DNA from: DLKC01 sp002478885
GTDB taxonomy: Bacteria; Bacteroidota; Bacteroidia; Chitinophagales; Chitinophagaceae
Length of the DNA: 64,000 nucleotides
Direction: 5' to 3'
NCBI GenBank assembly: GCA_046329585.1
Contig: JAXLUI010000001.1
Coordinates: 1,116,001-1,180,000, forward strand
Part shown: one piece after another, positions 8,130-18,183 of the stretch
How positions within the stretch are numbered: the stretch's first letter is position 1
Layout: each line of letters opens with the position of its first letter
Translations under genes and position numbers: made by a program
Notes under the pieces: generated by a model
The model's input: only the letters and a program-made list of their open reading frames with translations
Database searches by the model: none
Told to the model about the DNA's origin: nothing

Positions 8130-10591
8130 ATGGATGAAATAGAATTAATAAAGACAATAAAGAATGTCTACAAGGATTTAAATAAATTAAATGAAGCTGA
8201 AACCAGATTTAAAATTATAGATGACATCCTAGAGAAGTATTTAAAATGGCCCAAAATAGATACTGCTGTAGAATTTATCGTGGCAGATAATAGAGCCGAT
8301 TATGTTTTAAAAAATAAGGGCGGCAGGCCGGTGCTCGTAATTGAGACAAAAAAAAACAGGAATTTATTTTGAGTTGCCTGCGACTTTTAATAATTCTGAC
8401 AGCTTTCAAAAAATTTCTTTAGAGAAGCTCTTAAGTGATCAAAATATAAAGGATGCAGTTACTCAAGTTAAAGAGTATTGCGAAGATTTGTTGTGCCAAT
8501 TTGCGGCGATTACAAACGGAATAGTTTGGATAATATTTAAGGTAACTGCCACTAATCAAAAACCGTGGAAGAAACTGCCTGCAATAGTCATCAAGAATTT
8601 TGACTTTTTCGAAAGTGAATATACTAAAGCAATAAATCTTCTTGGATATACGAGCGTTACTGAAAATAGTTCTCTTCAGAATAATATTGGGATAAACAAA
8701 AAGTCTTATTCCGAAATCTATTTTCCAAAACAGAAAATTAACGCATATGATTCGCCGGTTAATAGCAACAAATATGCAAGTTCCTTAGGCGCATTATCTA
8801 GAAAGTTTCTCGGCCCTATTCCTTCTACAGATTCCGAGTTTATGAAAAAGTTGTTATGTAACCAATAAGGGCACTATGATATTTACAAAAAAACATTCAT
8901 GGATTTTTACACGATTCGTTAACACCCTTTCTAAAGAATCAAGGGTTTAGAGAATTTACTGACGACCAAGCAGGAGGGGCTTTTGGTTTAAGTATTGCTA
9001 AAACAATAAAACAGGAAAACTTAGACAATGTGATGATTCTCTTTGGCGGAAGAGGTTCGGGGAAATCCACTTTTCTAAAACGATTTTGTTCCATGTTAAA
9101 CCGAGAGAAATTTTAGTCTATGCGGAAGTTTCTTTGATTGATTTAATCGATTCTTCTCAAGATGCTCAGTCTCTCAGTCAAGAAGTTTGGGAAAGAGTAA
9201 AAAAGGAATAGATAAAAGAAATCTTGCAAATGGAGCGCGGGAAGATATTCTAAAGTTATTTGCAGATGAGTTTGAAGTTTATTCCAAACAAATACTTGTA
9301 GGCCTTGAAGAGTCTAGCGAAGAATATCAAAAGTTACTTCGCACCTTTTTGACAGATAAAATATCAGACACCAAGCTTTTCGCTGAAAAATTAGTCTGTA
9401 TTTTAAAGCAAAGAATCGGGGACTGATTATTTTCTTGGATAACATGGATCAACTTAATCCTGATTTGCAAGATGTCTGTTATCTAACCGCAATCGAGATA
9501 GCAAAAAAATTAAGTTGTTTGGTAATCATTTCAATGAGGGAAGAACGTTATTTCCGGGCTAAAGTAAATGGAGTTTTGGATGCTTACCATACTCCGGGCT
9601 ATCATCTATCTGCTCCAGTTATTCCTGAAGTAATTATTCGCAGGCTTAGTTATATAGTTGAGAAACTCGAATATACTCCTGATGTAGACGTTAAATATAA
9701 TATCCAATATGATAACGACCTTTTTGCAATTATTAAATTTCTTAAAATATGTACATATCAACTCAAAAAGAAAGATTCACATTTATCAAATTTTCTTCGT
9801 TTTGCGACGCATGGGGATGTGCGTCAGGCTCTTGAATTTTTTAAAGGATTTATCACCTCTGGTTATACAAACATTAGTGAGATTTCACAGCATCCTTATT
9901 GGACATTTCAGGTTCATCAGGTTATAAAACCCATGATGATACCCGATAGAATTTTCTATGATGAAAAACTCAGTAAAATCCCAAATGTTTTTCGATTACG
10001 TAACGACATTAATAGTTCACATTTTACAGGTATAAGAATATTGCATGAATTAGTGCAATATGGAACAGCTAACTCCACCGGGTTTATAGATTCCAAATTA
10101 TTTGTGCAAGCTTTTGAAGAGAAGTATTATTTAAAGGAAGATTGCGAGAAGCATTTAGATATCTATTTACGGAATGGGTTAGTAGAGGCGAGTAATCGAG
10201 TCGAGTTATTTGATGAGAAGGTTGATCAAATTAAGGTAACAGCCTACGGCCATTATGTTTACAACACTCTAGCCTTCAACTTCACATATATCGATCTTGT
10301 TTGTCTGGATAGCGGAGTTTTTAATGAAGAGTTAAGCAACTATCTTACTAAATCAGGAAATGAGGAATCAAAATTGAAACAAGCGAACAATATATTAGAT
10401 CGCATGGATATGCGGTTAGAGAGAGCTGATAAATATATAACATACCTTGAAGAACAAGAAGAAGAAGAATTTCTTCAATTCAATTTAGATACTAACGAGA
10501 TTCGGTTTTCAAGAAAGCTAAGGAATCTTTTGACGAAGAGAAAGTAAAAGTATTAGCAAGTGCTAAGAAAAAAATCAGTAAATTATCATAA
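8130..10591 (+). pseudogene. Nuclease-ATPase protein (HSDR_N-like plus P-loop NTPase), multiply frameshifted
   Basis: Joined across frames this was a protein of ~800 aa. The N-terminus has a PD-(D/E)xK core as in type I restriction HsdR N-termini: RADYVLKNKGGRP, then VLVIETKK. Next comes a P-loop (LFGGRGSGKSTFLKRF) and a Walker B strand (LIIFLDNMDQL), then a helical region of ~340 aa and a lysine-rich tail. Frame breaks lie near 8350 (run of nine A), 8870, 9088 (one T short), 9200, 9423 and 10500, so at least six. The longest intact piece is 9435-10547. The architecture suggests a lost defence ATPase, but I cannot name the system. The ATG at 8130 is preferred over an upstream TTG. Confidence 0.7.
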
Positions 10592-10614
10592 GAATTTGCA
10601 ATCGGGAAAACTTC

Positions 10615-10698
10615 GCCTAACAAAACAATTGGCGCAAAAGTGGGGCTTGACAAACAATCAATCGACGTTCGCTGTGTCTCGCCCTGAACCAGGTTGAC
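10615..10698 (+). other. attC-like closing half-site behind the ATPase unit
   Basis: GCCTAAC (10615-10621) is the exact complement of GTTAGGC at 8027-8033, and the match extends to 13 of 15 positions (CTTCGCCTAACAA against TCGTTAGGCGAAATT read in reverse). It is followed by ATTGGCGCAAAAGTGGGG, like the left arm at 7850. A matching right arm is not clear; GTTGACT at 10693 is a weak candidate. The site is probably truncated and marks the right limit of the array. Confidence 0.5.
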
Positions 10699-10793
10699 TA
10701 ATAAAAAAAAACCTATTTTGTGGGATTAAAAGAACAGATTACTGCGAAGTATTTAACTCAATAGTACTACTTCAAACATTTCATTCATTATTG

Positions 10794-11424
10794 TCATTTT
10801 AGCGCTCCATTATAAAACGCGCAAACCTTATTCATCGGGCAGACCGGGCAGTCAGGTGTTGGCCTGCAAATATCCGCCCGAGAAATGACAGCGACATGCC
10901 CACTTCCCACTCTTCGGGTGGCACTGAGTCCATAATCTGCTGTTCAATTTTACCAGGATCATCTCCTGTGGCGATACCAAGCCGTTGTGCTACCCTCACC
11001 ACATGTAAATCCACTACTATTCCTTCGAATGGCGCGCCGGCAAAAAATTTGATGACGTTTGCCGATTTTCTGCCGATGCCCGGTAGTGCCACCAATTCAT
11101 CCATGTTAATGGTATTGCACTGTCCTTTTTCATCAAGGCAGCGATTTGCGTTAACCATTTAGCTTTATTCCTGAAATTCCTGACTTTGGTTATGTAGGGA
11201 ATTAATGCTTCGGGCGTGGCACCTGACAAAGCTTTCATATTCGGAAACGCTTTAAAAATCTCGTCTTTTATCTGATTGATCAGCGCATCTGTTGTCTGTG
11301 CCGACAATACCACCATCACTAGCATTTGATACAAATTCTTTGCCTCTAAAGGATGCTTGCTGTTTTTATATTTATTTACAACGGGCTTTACTGCCTCTGC
11401 CCAATTTACTTTTTGTTTTTTCAT
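10794..11424 (-). pseudogene. nth: Endonuclease III, frameshifted
   Basis: A base-excision repair glycosylase/AP lyase. The N-terminal part (11424 to ~11110) is intact: LVMVVLSAQTTDALIN, then ITKVRNFRNKAKWL. The helix-hairpin-helix with catalytic lysine, LPGIGRKSANVI, and VVDLHVVRVAQRLG with the catalytic aspartate follow in a second frame. The Fe-S cysteines (ICRPTPDCPVCPMNKVC) lie in a third frame and end at 10794. Two single-base shifts, near 11110 and 10865, therefore break an otherwise complete gene. This may be true loss of function or sequencing error. Confidence 0.8.
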
Positions 11425-11705
11425 AAATTTCCGACTTCATTAAAGCTAAAGCATAACAATATTGATAAAGTTACAGTGTTGTAATTTGAACTTTCGCCAT
11501 CTTTTACAGATCTTCTAAATGCTGCACTGTTTAAAAGAAATGGCATCAATCAGATGATTAATTAAACATGCCCCTTAAATTCAATTTATAGACCCTTAAA
11601 CCTTCCCAAAAAGCATTCCATCGTAAAGTTTGGCTAAAATTTGGATGATATATTTATCACTGTCGCATCCATCTGCAGTATTTACTAACAAACAAAACAA
11701 AATAA

Positions 11706-11984
11706 GTGTTCCAGGATTCTAATGCCAGTTGGCAACTTGTGAGCGATAAGTCGCCTTTCGTTTTTCGTTGCGGAGATATACTCGCTCCATCTATTCCTAA
11801 AACCAAGGGTACACTGGTTTTTGTTGTTGATGGAACTGATAGGGAGGGCAAATTGCATTTATTGTCTAAGCCATTTAACTACGAACATGATATTACTGAT
11901 CTCGTCACGACAATGATCCTTTCTCCGGAGGACTTGATTGACCGGGGTTGGTATTTTCGAAATGATGTTGCATCCAGCAACTAA
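11706..11984 (+). CDS. Hypothetical protein, 92 aa
   Basis: A GTG-started frame beginning FQDSNASWQLVSDKSPFVF and ending near the start of repeat copy B. No domain is recognised and no clear ribosome binding site is visible. It lies alone between nth and the repeats, and could be a fragment or non-coding. Confidence 0.3.
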   Translation: MFQDSNASWQLVSDKSPFVFRCGDILAPSIPKTKGTLVFVVDGTDREGKLHLLSKPFNYEHDITDLVTTMILSPEDLIDRGWYFRNDVASSN

Positions 11985-12015
11985 CAAAAATCCGGCATCC
12001 GGATAATCACACCCC

Positions 12016-12155
12016 TATTTGGCGCAGGTCTGGTAGCGCTGTTTGGTTTGTTGGCCAAACCTGTGCCTTTATGTAACATATCTAAACTGTCTATATTACT
12101 ATTCGTTTAAGATTAGTAGCACTTAGCCAAAATGAAGCGGAATAAGCCAAAACCC
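12016..12155 (+). repeat. Dispersed repeat family 1, copy B (partial, ~140 bp)
   Basis: It holds the hairpin (GGCGCAGGTCTGG, then GGCCAAACCTGTGCC) and the following block ending AATAAGCCAAAACCC, but not the tail. It sits 11 bp before copy C in the same orientation, forming a tandem pair. Confidence 0.75.
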
Positions 12156-12166
12156 AAGTTCCTGCC

Positions 12167-12443
12167 ATATTTGGCGCACGTCTGGTAGCGCTGTTTTGTG
12201 TGTTGGTCAGACCTGTGCCTTCTCGTCACTTATGTCCAATGACCGCCCTCTTAATCCTTAAACATTTGCAGACCTGAGCCAGGCAGCAGCCGAAATAAGC
12301 CAAAACCCTGTCCGTATGCTCTCTCAATCTTTCCCCGGCTATTGTTTTCCCAATGGATGGAATGATATTATTTAACGATTGAGTCTCGGGGTGGGCCAGC
12401 TACCGATCAAAACCAAACAGCCCGGCTTCGGCAATACAAGCTG
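12167..12443 (+). repeat. Dispersed repeat family 1, copy C (~277 bp)
   Basis: Full-length relative of copy A, in the same orientation: hairpin, the CCGAAATAAGCCAAAACCC block, CAATCTTTCC, CGATTGAGT, GGGCCAGCTA and CGGCTTCGGCAA in the same order. Copies A and C bracket 2.2-12.2 kb as direct repeats. Confidence 0.75.
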
Positions 12444-12476
12444 ACGAGTAGTTTATACAATCCTTAATAAAAACAA

Positions 12477-12503
12477 ATCCCGCTTTTGCGGGATCTGTTT
12501 TAT
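12477..12503. terminator. Bidirectional intrinsic terminator
   Basis: Stem ATCCCGC / GCGGGAT with a TTTT loop, T-rich on the right and A-rich on the left. It is placed to end the - strand metal-efflux operon, whose last gene stops at 12613. Confidence 0.7.
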
Positions 12504-12612
12504 CGGGCCCGTATTCGCAGCACAATGGAAAACAAATAAGCTATAAACAGGGGACAGAGGATATTCGCGAAAAAATAACGCGCTATCAATCTATCATGTA
12601 CAGTTTTGGTCT

Positions 12613-13737
12613 TTACTCCTCAGACTTATTTTTCAAACTCATTAAGATCGAATAGGCGCCTCTTATAGCCAGCTCTTGCGACGCAAAATCTTCAGCATTC
12701 AATATTTCAATAAACCCATTTTCCGTATTTCCAACAGTTACTTCCGTCATTTGAAATTCATTGCCGCCCTTTTTCAGGAAAACATAATGCTTATTTTCAA
12801 ATCTTACCACTGCATCCTCCGGCAATGTATATGCGTCATTGCTTTTTACTTCAACTGTTGCATTCATATAAGTGCCGGGAATAAGTGATTTATCATATGT
12901 TTCAAAATGGCAATGAACATCAGTGTTTCTTTCGATGCTGAGATCTTTTCCGATCAACAATACTTCGCAATTATATTTTTTGCCGGGGTTGTTGTTCGTA
13001 TAGCAGACTAATTGCTGCCCGATAAAAAGCTTATCCAGGTCTTTCTCAAAAACCTTTAACGCTAAATGAATATCATCAGGATTTACAAGTTCAAATAATA
13101 CTTCGGCCGGTGTTACATATTTGCCAACATTGATATTCACCTGCGAAACATAACCATTGATCGGCGAATAAATATTTACGCTCCTTGAAATGTTTGTCTC
13201 ATTCAGCTGCTCAACATTTATTCCCGCCAGTTTGAGCTTTTCAGCCAATGCTGCGATCAAAACCTGCTGAGTTTTATAGTCTGCCTCCGCCTGTTGATAA
13301 ACCTTATCACTGCTTGCCTGGCTGCTGTTCAAATCTTTTTGACGTTCATATTCGTTCCGCAAAAAACCAATCTTAGCCTTAGCGGTTAAATAATCCTGCT
13401 GCAACTGAATGTACTGCTGATCTTCCATCACAGCAATAACATCACCTTTTCTAACATGCATCCCCGGCAATAGACTGGTAGACCTTAAATAACCACCCAG
13501 CGGTACACTGATAGAAACCATGTTCTGAGGCGGCACATCCACAATGCCGTTTAATTTTAAGATAGAGGAAATTTCTTTGCGCATGGTCTTGCCGGTAACA
13601 ATTCCCGCATTTTTTACCTGGGCATCTGTAAGCGTTACTGTATTTACGATTCCGGGAGCAGCTGTTGATTCATCCGGGCTTTTGCTACCCGCGCATGAAA
13701 TGAACAATATTATTGATCCGAATATGATATTTTTCAT
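12613..13737 (-). CDS. Efflux RND transporter periplasmic adaptor (CzcB/CusB type)
   Basis: 374 aa. The N-terminus is a lipoprotein signal with lipobox FISC (C15), so it is likely anchored to the inner membrane facing the periplasm. The order is membrane-fusion-protein like: a lipoyl-like half motif near 78-108 (PGMHVRKGDVIAVMED), a coiled helical hairpin to ~175, the second lipoyl half (PINGYVSQVNINVGKYV), then beta-barrel and membrane-proximal parts. It links the RND pump to the outer-membrane channel. It follows the fused pump gene with a 7-bp gap in the same operon. No His-rich metal-binding tail is seen, so the metal is not indicated by this subunit. Confidence 0.9.
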   Translation of the reverse strand: MKNIIFGSIILFISCAGSKSPDESTAAPGIVNTVTLTDAQVKNAGIVTGKTMRKEISSILKLNGIVDVPPQNMVSISVPLGGYLRSTSLLPGMHVRKGDVIAVMEDQQYIQLQQDYLTAKAKIGFLRNEYERQKDLNSSQASSDKVYQQAEADYKTQQVLIAALAEKLKLAGINVEQLNETNISRSVNIYSPINGYVSQVNINVGKYVTPAEVLFELVNPDDIHLALKVFEKDLDKLFIGQQLVCYTNNNPGKKYNCEVLLIGKDLSIERNTDVHCHFETYDKSLIPGTYMNATVEVKSNDAYTLPEDAVVRFENKHYVFLKKGGNEFQMTEVTVGNTENGFIEILNAEDFASQELAIRGAYSILMSLKNKSEE

Positions 13738-13744
13738 TGGAGAA

Positions 13745-16700
13745 TTATTTGTTGTTGAGATAATTTAATTGAATGATCGTTTCGTTGAGATGCTTTACCG
13801 CTTCAACATAATCGTTTTCAACGGTCATTGCCTGGTTAATCAATTGAACCCACTCTAAAAAATTAATACTTCCTGCAGCAAGTTGTTTGTTTGCTGTCGT
13901 AGTAACCAATGCTGCATTTTTCAAGGCAGTGTTCTCATAATACGCTATGCTTTGAGCATACTTGTTGTACTGTCGCAAGGCAGATTGGCTTTCAGCTTGC
14001 AAATTTTGAAGCCCCGTAGCATAATTACTTTCGGCAATTTCCCTGTTGAATTTTGCACTGTTGATCTTTGCTTTTTGTGTTCCATAAAAAATAGGAATAC
14101 CAACAGCAAATTGCACGGCACCAAAACGTGCAGCGTTGCTGTAATATTTATCGTCGGCGCCAAAACCTTGCATGCTGCTGTTATTGTAACCGATCATTAA
14201 ATCGGGTAAAAGTTTACTTTTTTCGACTTTGACAACGTTAGCTGCTATTTGCTTTTGCTGTTCAAATACTTTCAGGATCGGGTTTTGCAACAAGACGGTT
14301 GTATCTGCCAGGTTCAATTGCATCTTGTAATCTTTCTCTTCGGCAACCAGGGGGTTTGTTGTATTGAGCAACAATTGAAATTGCAACTGGAGAATAGCAG
14401 AATCTTCCTGCAGCTGTTGCAATTGAGTTTGTATTTGCCCCAGTTGTGTTGCTGCACTTGCTTTTTCAAGAATATTGGTTTCTCCTTTTAGCAAACGCAA
14501 CGCAGCTTTTTCGTAAAAGCCGGTGTACAGGCTATCGGCGTATTGCAGCAACTGCTTTTTTTGTTTGATATAAAGAATAGAATAAAACACCTGCGCAACT
14601 TCCCTTTTCAACTGTGCTTCTTTTACAGAAACATTCAACAGGCTGTTTTTCCATTCCTCCTGCAACAGATCTTTTTGCCTGGCATACACGGTGGGAAAAT
14701 TGAATGACTGTGAAATGGCAAATCGGGAATCGGTATAGGCACTGTTTATTTTACCGATTTCTGCAGTAAGATTTGCCTGAGGAACAGGCGCCGCCGTTTT
14801 GATAAGCGTTTGTTGGTATGCTGCTTTCAGTTTTTCGTTCTTCATCTGCAGGTTATTTTTCAATGCCGTATCAATTGATGCTTGTAAGCTGATAGGAGTT
14901 TGGGCAGATGAAACAACAGAAACAATGGTCAGCGCGACAACTGAAACAATGGCAACATGGTGCTTCTTACGTTTTTTTTGATTCCCGCCACTTTTTTCAA
15001 AAGTCATGTACAAAACAGGCAAGACAAACAACGTTAAAAACGTGGCAATCAATAGCCCCCCGATCACAACCGTTGCTAAAGGCCTTTGCACCTCCGCTCC
15101 TGCCCCGTTGCTGACTGCCATCGGGAAAAATCCCAACGACGCTACAAACGCAGTCATCAACACCGGTCTTAACCGGACTTTTGTCCCCATCAAAACGATT
15201 CGCCTTACATCAGTCAAACCTTCTTTTCTTAAAAGATTAAATTCTGCCAGCAATACAATTCCGTTAAGCACGGCCACCCCAAACAACGCAATAAAACCAA
15301 CGCCTGCGCTTATGCTGAAAGGCATATCCCTCAAGGCCAGGAACAATATTCCACCGATGGCAGACAAAGGAATAGCAGAATAAATAAGCAACCCTTGTTT
15401 GATAGAATTGAATGCGAAATAAAGGAGAATAAAAATCAGCAAAAGTGATACCGGCACTGCGATCGTTAACCTTTGTTTAGCCTCATTCAAATTTTCAAAA
15501 GCTCCCCCGTAAGTGATATAATATCCCGCAGGCAATTTTATTTGTTGGCCGACCTTGGTTTGCAACTCATGCACGATGCTCTGGACATCTCTCCCCCGTA
15601 CATTAAATCCAACCGCGATTCTCCGCTTCGCGTCTTCCCTTTGAATTTGATTGGGTCCATCTTTTATCTGGACATCAGCTAACTGGTATAAAGGAATCTG
15701 TGTCCCTTTCGGCGTTGGGATCAAAAGATTTTGAATATCCCTGGCATCGCGTTTTTGTTCGCCGCTTAAACGCACCACGATATCAAAACGTTTCTCACCT
15801 TCAAACAACATTCCTGTGCTTTGTCCTGCAAAAGCAGTATTGACTATTTTATTGATATCTGCAATATTTAAATCATATTGTGCGATCGCATTTCGATTAT
15901 AGGCAATAATGATCTGTGGCATGCCTGACACAGCTTCGACATATAGATTTTTTGCGCCGTTTACTGTATTAATCAGCTCCCCCAGTTTGTGTGCATATGC
16001 TGCAAGTGTATCTAAATCTTCGCCGAATAATTTGCACACCACATCTTGTCTTGCGCCTGTCATCAATTCATTGAACCGCATTTGCACGGGAAACTGGAAT
16101 CCCGCAGTAATACCAGGAACGGCCTGTAAAGCCTTACCCATCTTTTCACTCATTTCATTAAAAGTTTTGGCGGAAGTCCATTCCTCCTTTGGTTTTAAAA
16201 TCACCATCATATCACTGGCATCCATGGGCATGGGGTCGGTAGGCACTTCACCGCTGCCAATTTTTGTCACCACTTTTTCTACCTCGGGAAATTGTGTTTT
16301 TAATATATGGGCTGCTTTTTGTGTATTGTCAATGGTAGTTTGTAAACTGCTTCCTGTTAACACGCGGGTATCCACCGCAAAATCGCCTTCCTCAAGTGCG
16401 GGAATAAATTCACCGCCGAGGCTGTTAAAAATAAAAATGGAACTGATAAAAAGGCCTGCGGCTATTAATATAACGGTCTTTGGAAACGCAATCACTTTCG
16501 CTAATGCAGTTTGATAGGCTCTTTCCACTTTCGCCATTACCCTGTCTGACCTGTTAGGCCTGTGTTTTATTTTCCTGTCGAGAAACAGCGCACTCATCAT
16601 CGGGATATAGGTAAGTGACAGGATAAACGCACCAATCAATGCAAATGCAACCGTCTCCGCCATGGGCTTGAACATTTTGCCTTCGATGCCCTGTAGCGTG

Positions 16701-18100
16701 AAAATCGGGAGATAAACAACCAGGATGATGATCTGCCCAAACACGGCGCTGTTCATCATTTTGCTTGCCGCGTTCTTCACTTCATGATCCATTTCCTGTT
16801 TGTTGAGTTGTGTGATCTGCGCGAAATGTTTGCTGTGACTTAATCTGTGCATTACTGCCTCAACAATTATTACAGCGCCATCTACGATCAGGCCAAAATC
16901 CAATGCGCCGAGACTCATAAGATTTCCGCTCACGCCAAACAGGTTCATCATGATCACAGCAAACAACATGGCAAGCGGAATAACAGAAGCAACCACAAGT
17001 CCCGCCCGCAGGTTCCCAAGAAACAATACAAGTACAAACACGACGATCAATGCGCCTTCCACGAGGTTTCTGGCTACCGTATCAATGGCATTGTTTACCA
17101 TTTTTGTCCGGTCTAAAAAAGGTTCAATCACCACACCTTCCGGCAAGGTTTTTTGTATTTGATCAATCCGTTCTTTTACATCCTTCACCACTTCACTGCT
17201 GTTTGCTCCTTTCAGCATCATCACCACTGCGCCCGCCACTTCCCCATTGTCGTTGTAACACATTGCGCCATATCTTGTAGCGCTGCCAATTTTTATATCT
17301 GCTACATCCCGTATAAAAAGTGGTGTTCCGCCACTCGTCGTTTTAACAGCAATGTTTTTGATGTCTTCTGTATTTCCGATCAGGCCCTCACTTCTTATAT
17401 ATAAAACAGCAGGCCCTTTTTCAATATATGCCCCACCTGTATTTTGATTATTGCTTTCGAGCGCTTTAAATACATCACTTATGGTGATGTTGTAAGAAAG
17501 CAGTTTGTCCGGGTTTATTTCGATGGAATACAATTTCAGCTTTCCACCAAAACTGCTTACTTCGGCAACACCTTTAACTCCTAACAATTGTCTTCTCACG
17601 ATCCAGTCCTGGATAGTTCTTAGATCTGTTTCATTGAATTTATTTTCATAACCGGGTTTGGGTCGCACAACATATTGATATATTTCACCAAGCCCCGTAC
17701 TAACCGGGCCCAATTCCGGGATGCCAATTCCCTGCGGAATCTGTGCCTGTACCTGTTGCAAACGCTCTGCAACCTGTTGACGTGCCCAGTAAATATCGGT
17801 AGCATCATCAAAAACGATTGTAACGAGGGAAAGGCCAAATCGTGAAAAACTCCTGATCTCTTTTAATCCCGGGATATTATTATTAGCCTGTTCAATGGGA
17901 AATGTAACCAACCGTTCAATATCTGTTGCACCAAAAGAAGGAGCTATAGTTATTACCTGCACCTGGTTATTGGTGATGTCTGGTACCGCATCGATAGGTA
18001 GCCTTGTAAATTGGTAACTGCCGTAACCAACCAATGCAACAATAAATAACCCGATAAGAAGTTTATTTCTTATCGCAAAACCAATGATCTGATCAAGCAT
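13745..18100 (-). CDS. Heavy-metal RND pump fused to a TolC-like outer-membrane channel
   Basis: 1451 aa from the ATG at 18100; a 23-aa upstream extension is possible but MLDQIIGFAIRNK is the usual CzcA start. Residues 1-~1040 are a CusA/CzcA pump: the N-terminal TM helix, two large periplasmic loops, and the TM4 motif DFGLIVDGAVIIVEAV near 400-415, whose acidic residues are typical of proton-coupled divalent-cation pumps (Zn/Co/Cd/Ni class) rather than the Cu/Ag class. After a basic linker (KKRKKHH) and a hydrophobic signal-like helix comes an outer-membrane efflux protein of ~400 aa with the usual long helices. Such fusions occur in Bacteroidota; proteolytic separation after the signal-like helix is likely but inferred. 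Confidence 0.9.
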   Translation of the reverse strand: MLDQIIGFAIRNKLLIGLFIVALVGYGSYQFTRLPIDAVPDITNNQVQVITIAPSFGATDIERLVTFPIEQANNNIPGLKEIRSFSRFGLSLVTIVFDDATDIYWARQQVAERLQQVQAQIPQGIGIPELGPVSTGLGEIYQYVVRPKPGYENKFNETDLRTIQDWIVRRQLLGVKGVAEVSSFGGKLKLYSIEINPDKLLSYNITISDVFKALESNNQNTGGAYIEKGPAVLYIRSEGLIGNTEDIKNIAVKTTSGGTPLFIRDVADIKIGSATRYGAMCYNDNGEVAGAVVMMLKGANSSEVVKDVKERIDQIQKTLPEGVVIEPFLDRTKMVNNAIDTVARNLVEGALIVVFVLVLFLGNLRAGLVVASVIPLAMLFAVIMMNLFGVSGNLMSLGALDFGLIVDGAVIIVEAVMHRLSHSKHFAQITQLNKQEMDHEVKNAASKMMNSAVFGQIIILVVYLPIFTLQGIEGKMFKPMAETVAFALIGAFILSLTYIPMMSALFLDRKIKHRPNRSDRVMAKVERAYQTALAKVIAFPKTVILIAAGLFISSIFIFNSLGGEFIPALEEGDFAVDTRVLTGSSLQTTIDNTQKAAHILKTQFPEVEKVVTKIGSGEVPTDPMPMDASDMMVILKPKEEWTSAKTFNEMSEKMGKALQAVPGITAGFQFPVQMRFNELMTGARQDVVCKLFGEDLDTLAAYAHKLGELINTVNGAKNLYVEAVSGMPQIIIAYNRNAIAQYDLNIADINKIVNTAFAGQSTGMLFEGEKRFDIVVRLSGEQKRDARDIQNLLIPTPKGTQIPLYQLADVQIKDGPNQIQREDAKRRIAVGFNVRGRDVQSIVHELQTKVGQQIKLPAGYYITYGGAFENLNEAKQRLTIAVPVSLLLIFILLYFAFNSIKQGLLIYSAIPLSAIGGILFLALRDMPFSISAGVGFIALFGVAVLNGIVLLAEFNLLRKEGLTDVRRIVLMGTKVRLRPVLMTAFVASLGFFPMAVSNGAGAEVQRPLATVVIGGLLIATFLTLFVLPVLYMTFEKSGGNQKKRKKHHVAIVSVVALTIVSVVSSAQTPISLQASIDTALKNNLQMKNEKLKAAYQQTLIKTAAPVPQANLTAEIGKINSAYTDSRFAISQSFNFPTVYARQKDLLQEEWKNSLLNVSVKEAQLKREVAQVFYSILYIKQKKQLLQYADSLYTGFYEKAALRLLKGETNILEKASAATQLGQIQTQLQQLQEDSAILQLQFQLLLNTTNPLVAEEKDYKMQLNLADTTVLLQNPILKVFEQQKQIAANVVKVEKSKLLPDLMIGYNNSSMQGFGADDKYYSNAARFGAVQFAVGIPIFYGTQKAKINSAKFNREIAESNYATGLQNLQAESQSALRQYNKYAQSIAYYENTALKNAALVTTTANKQLAAGSINFLEWVQLINQAMTVENDYVEAVKHLNETIIQLNYLNNK

Positions 18101-18183
18101 AATGATATTCTTGTTAATTGAATGAAATAAATAACTGCTCTTACACGCTTTGGGTAAAAGCAATAGCACTAATTATTCAGCAG

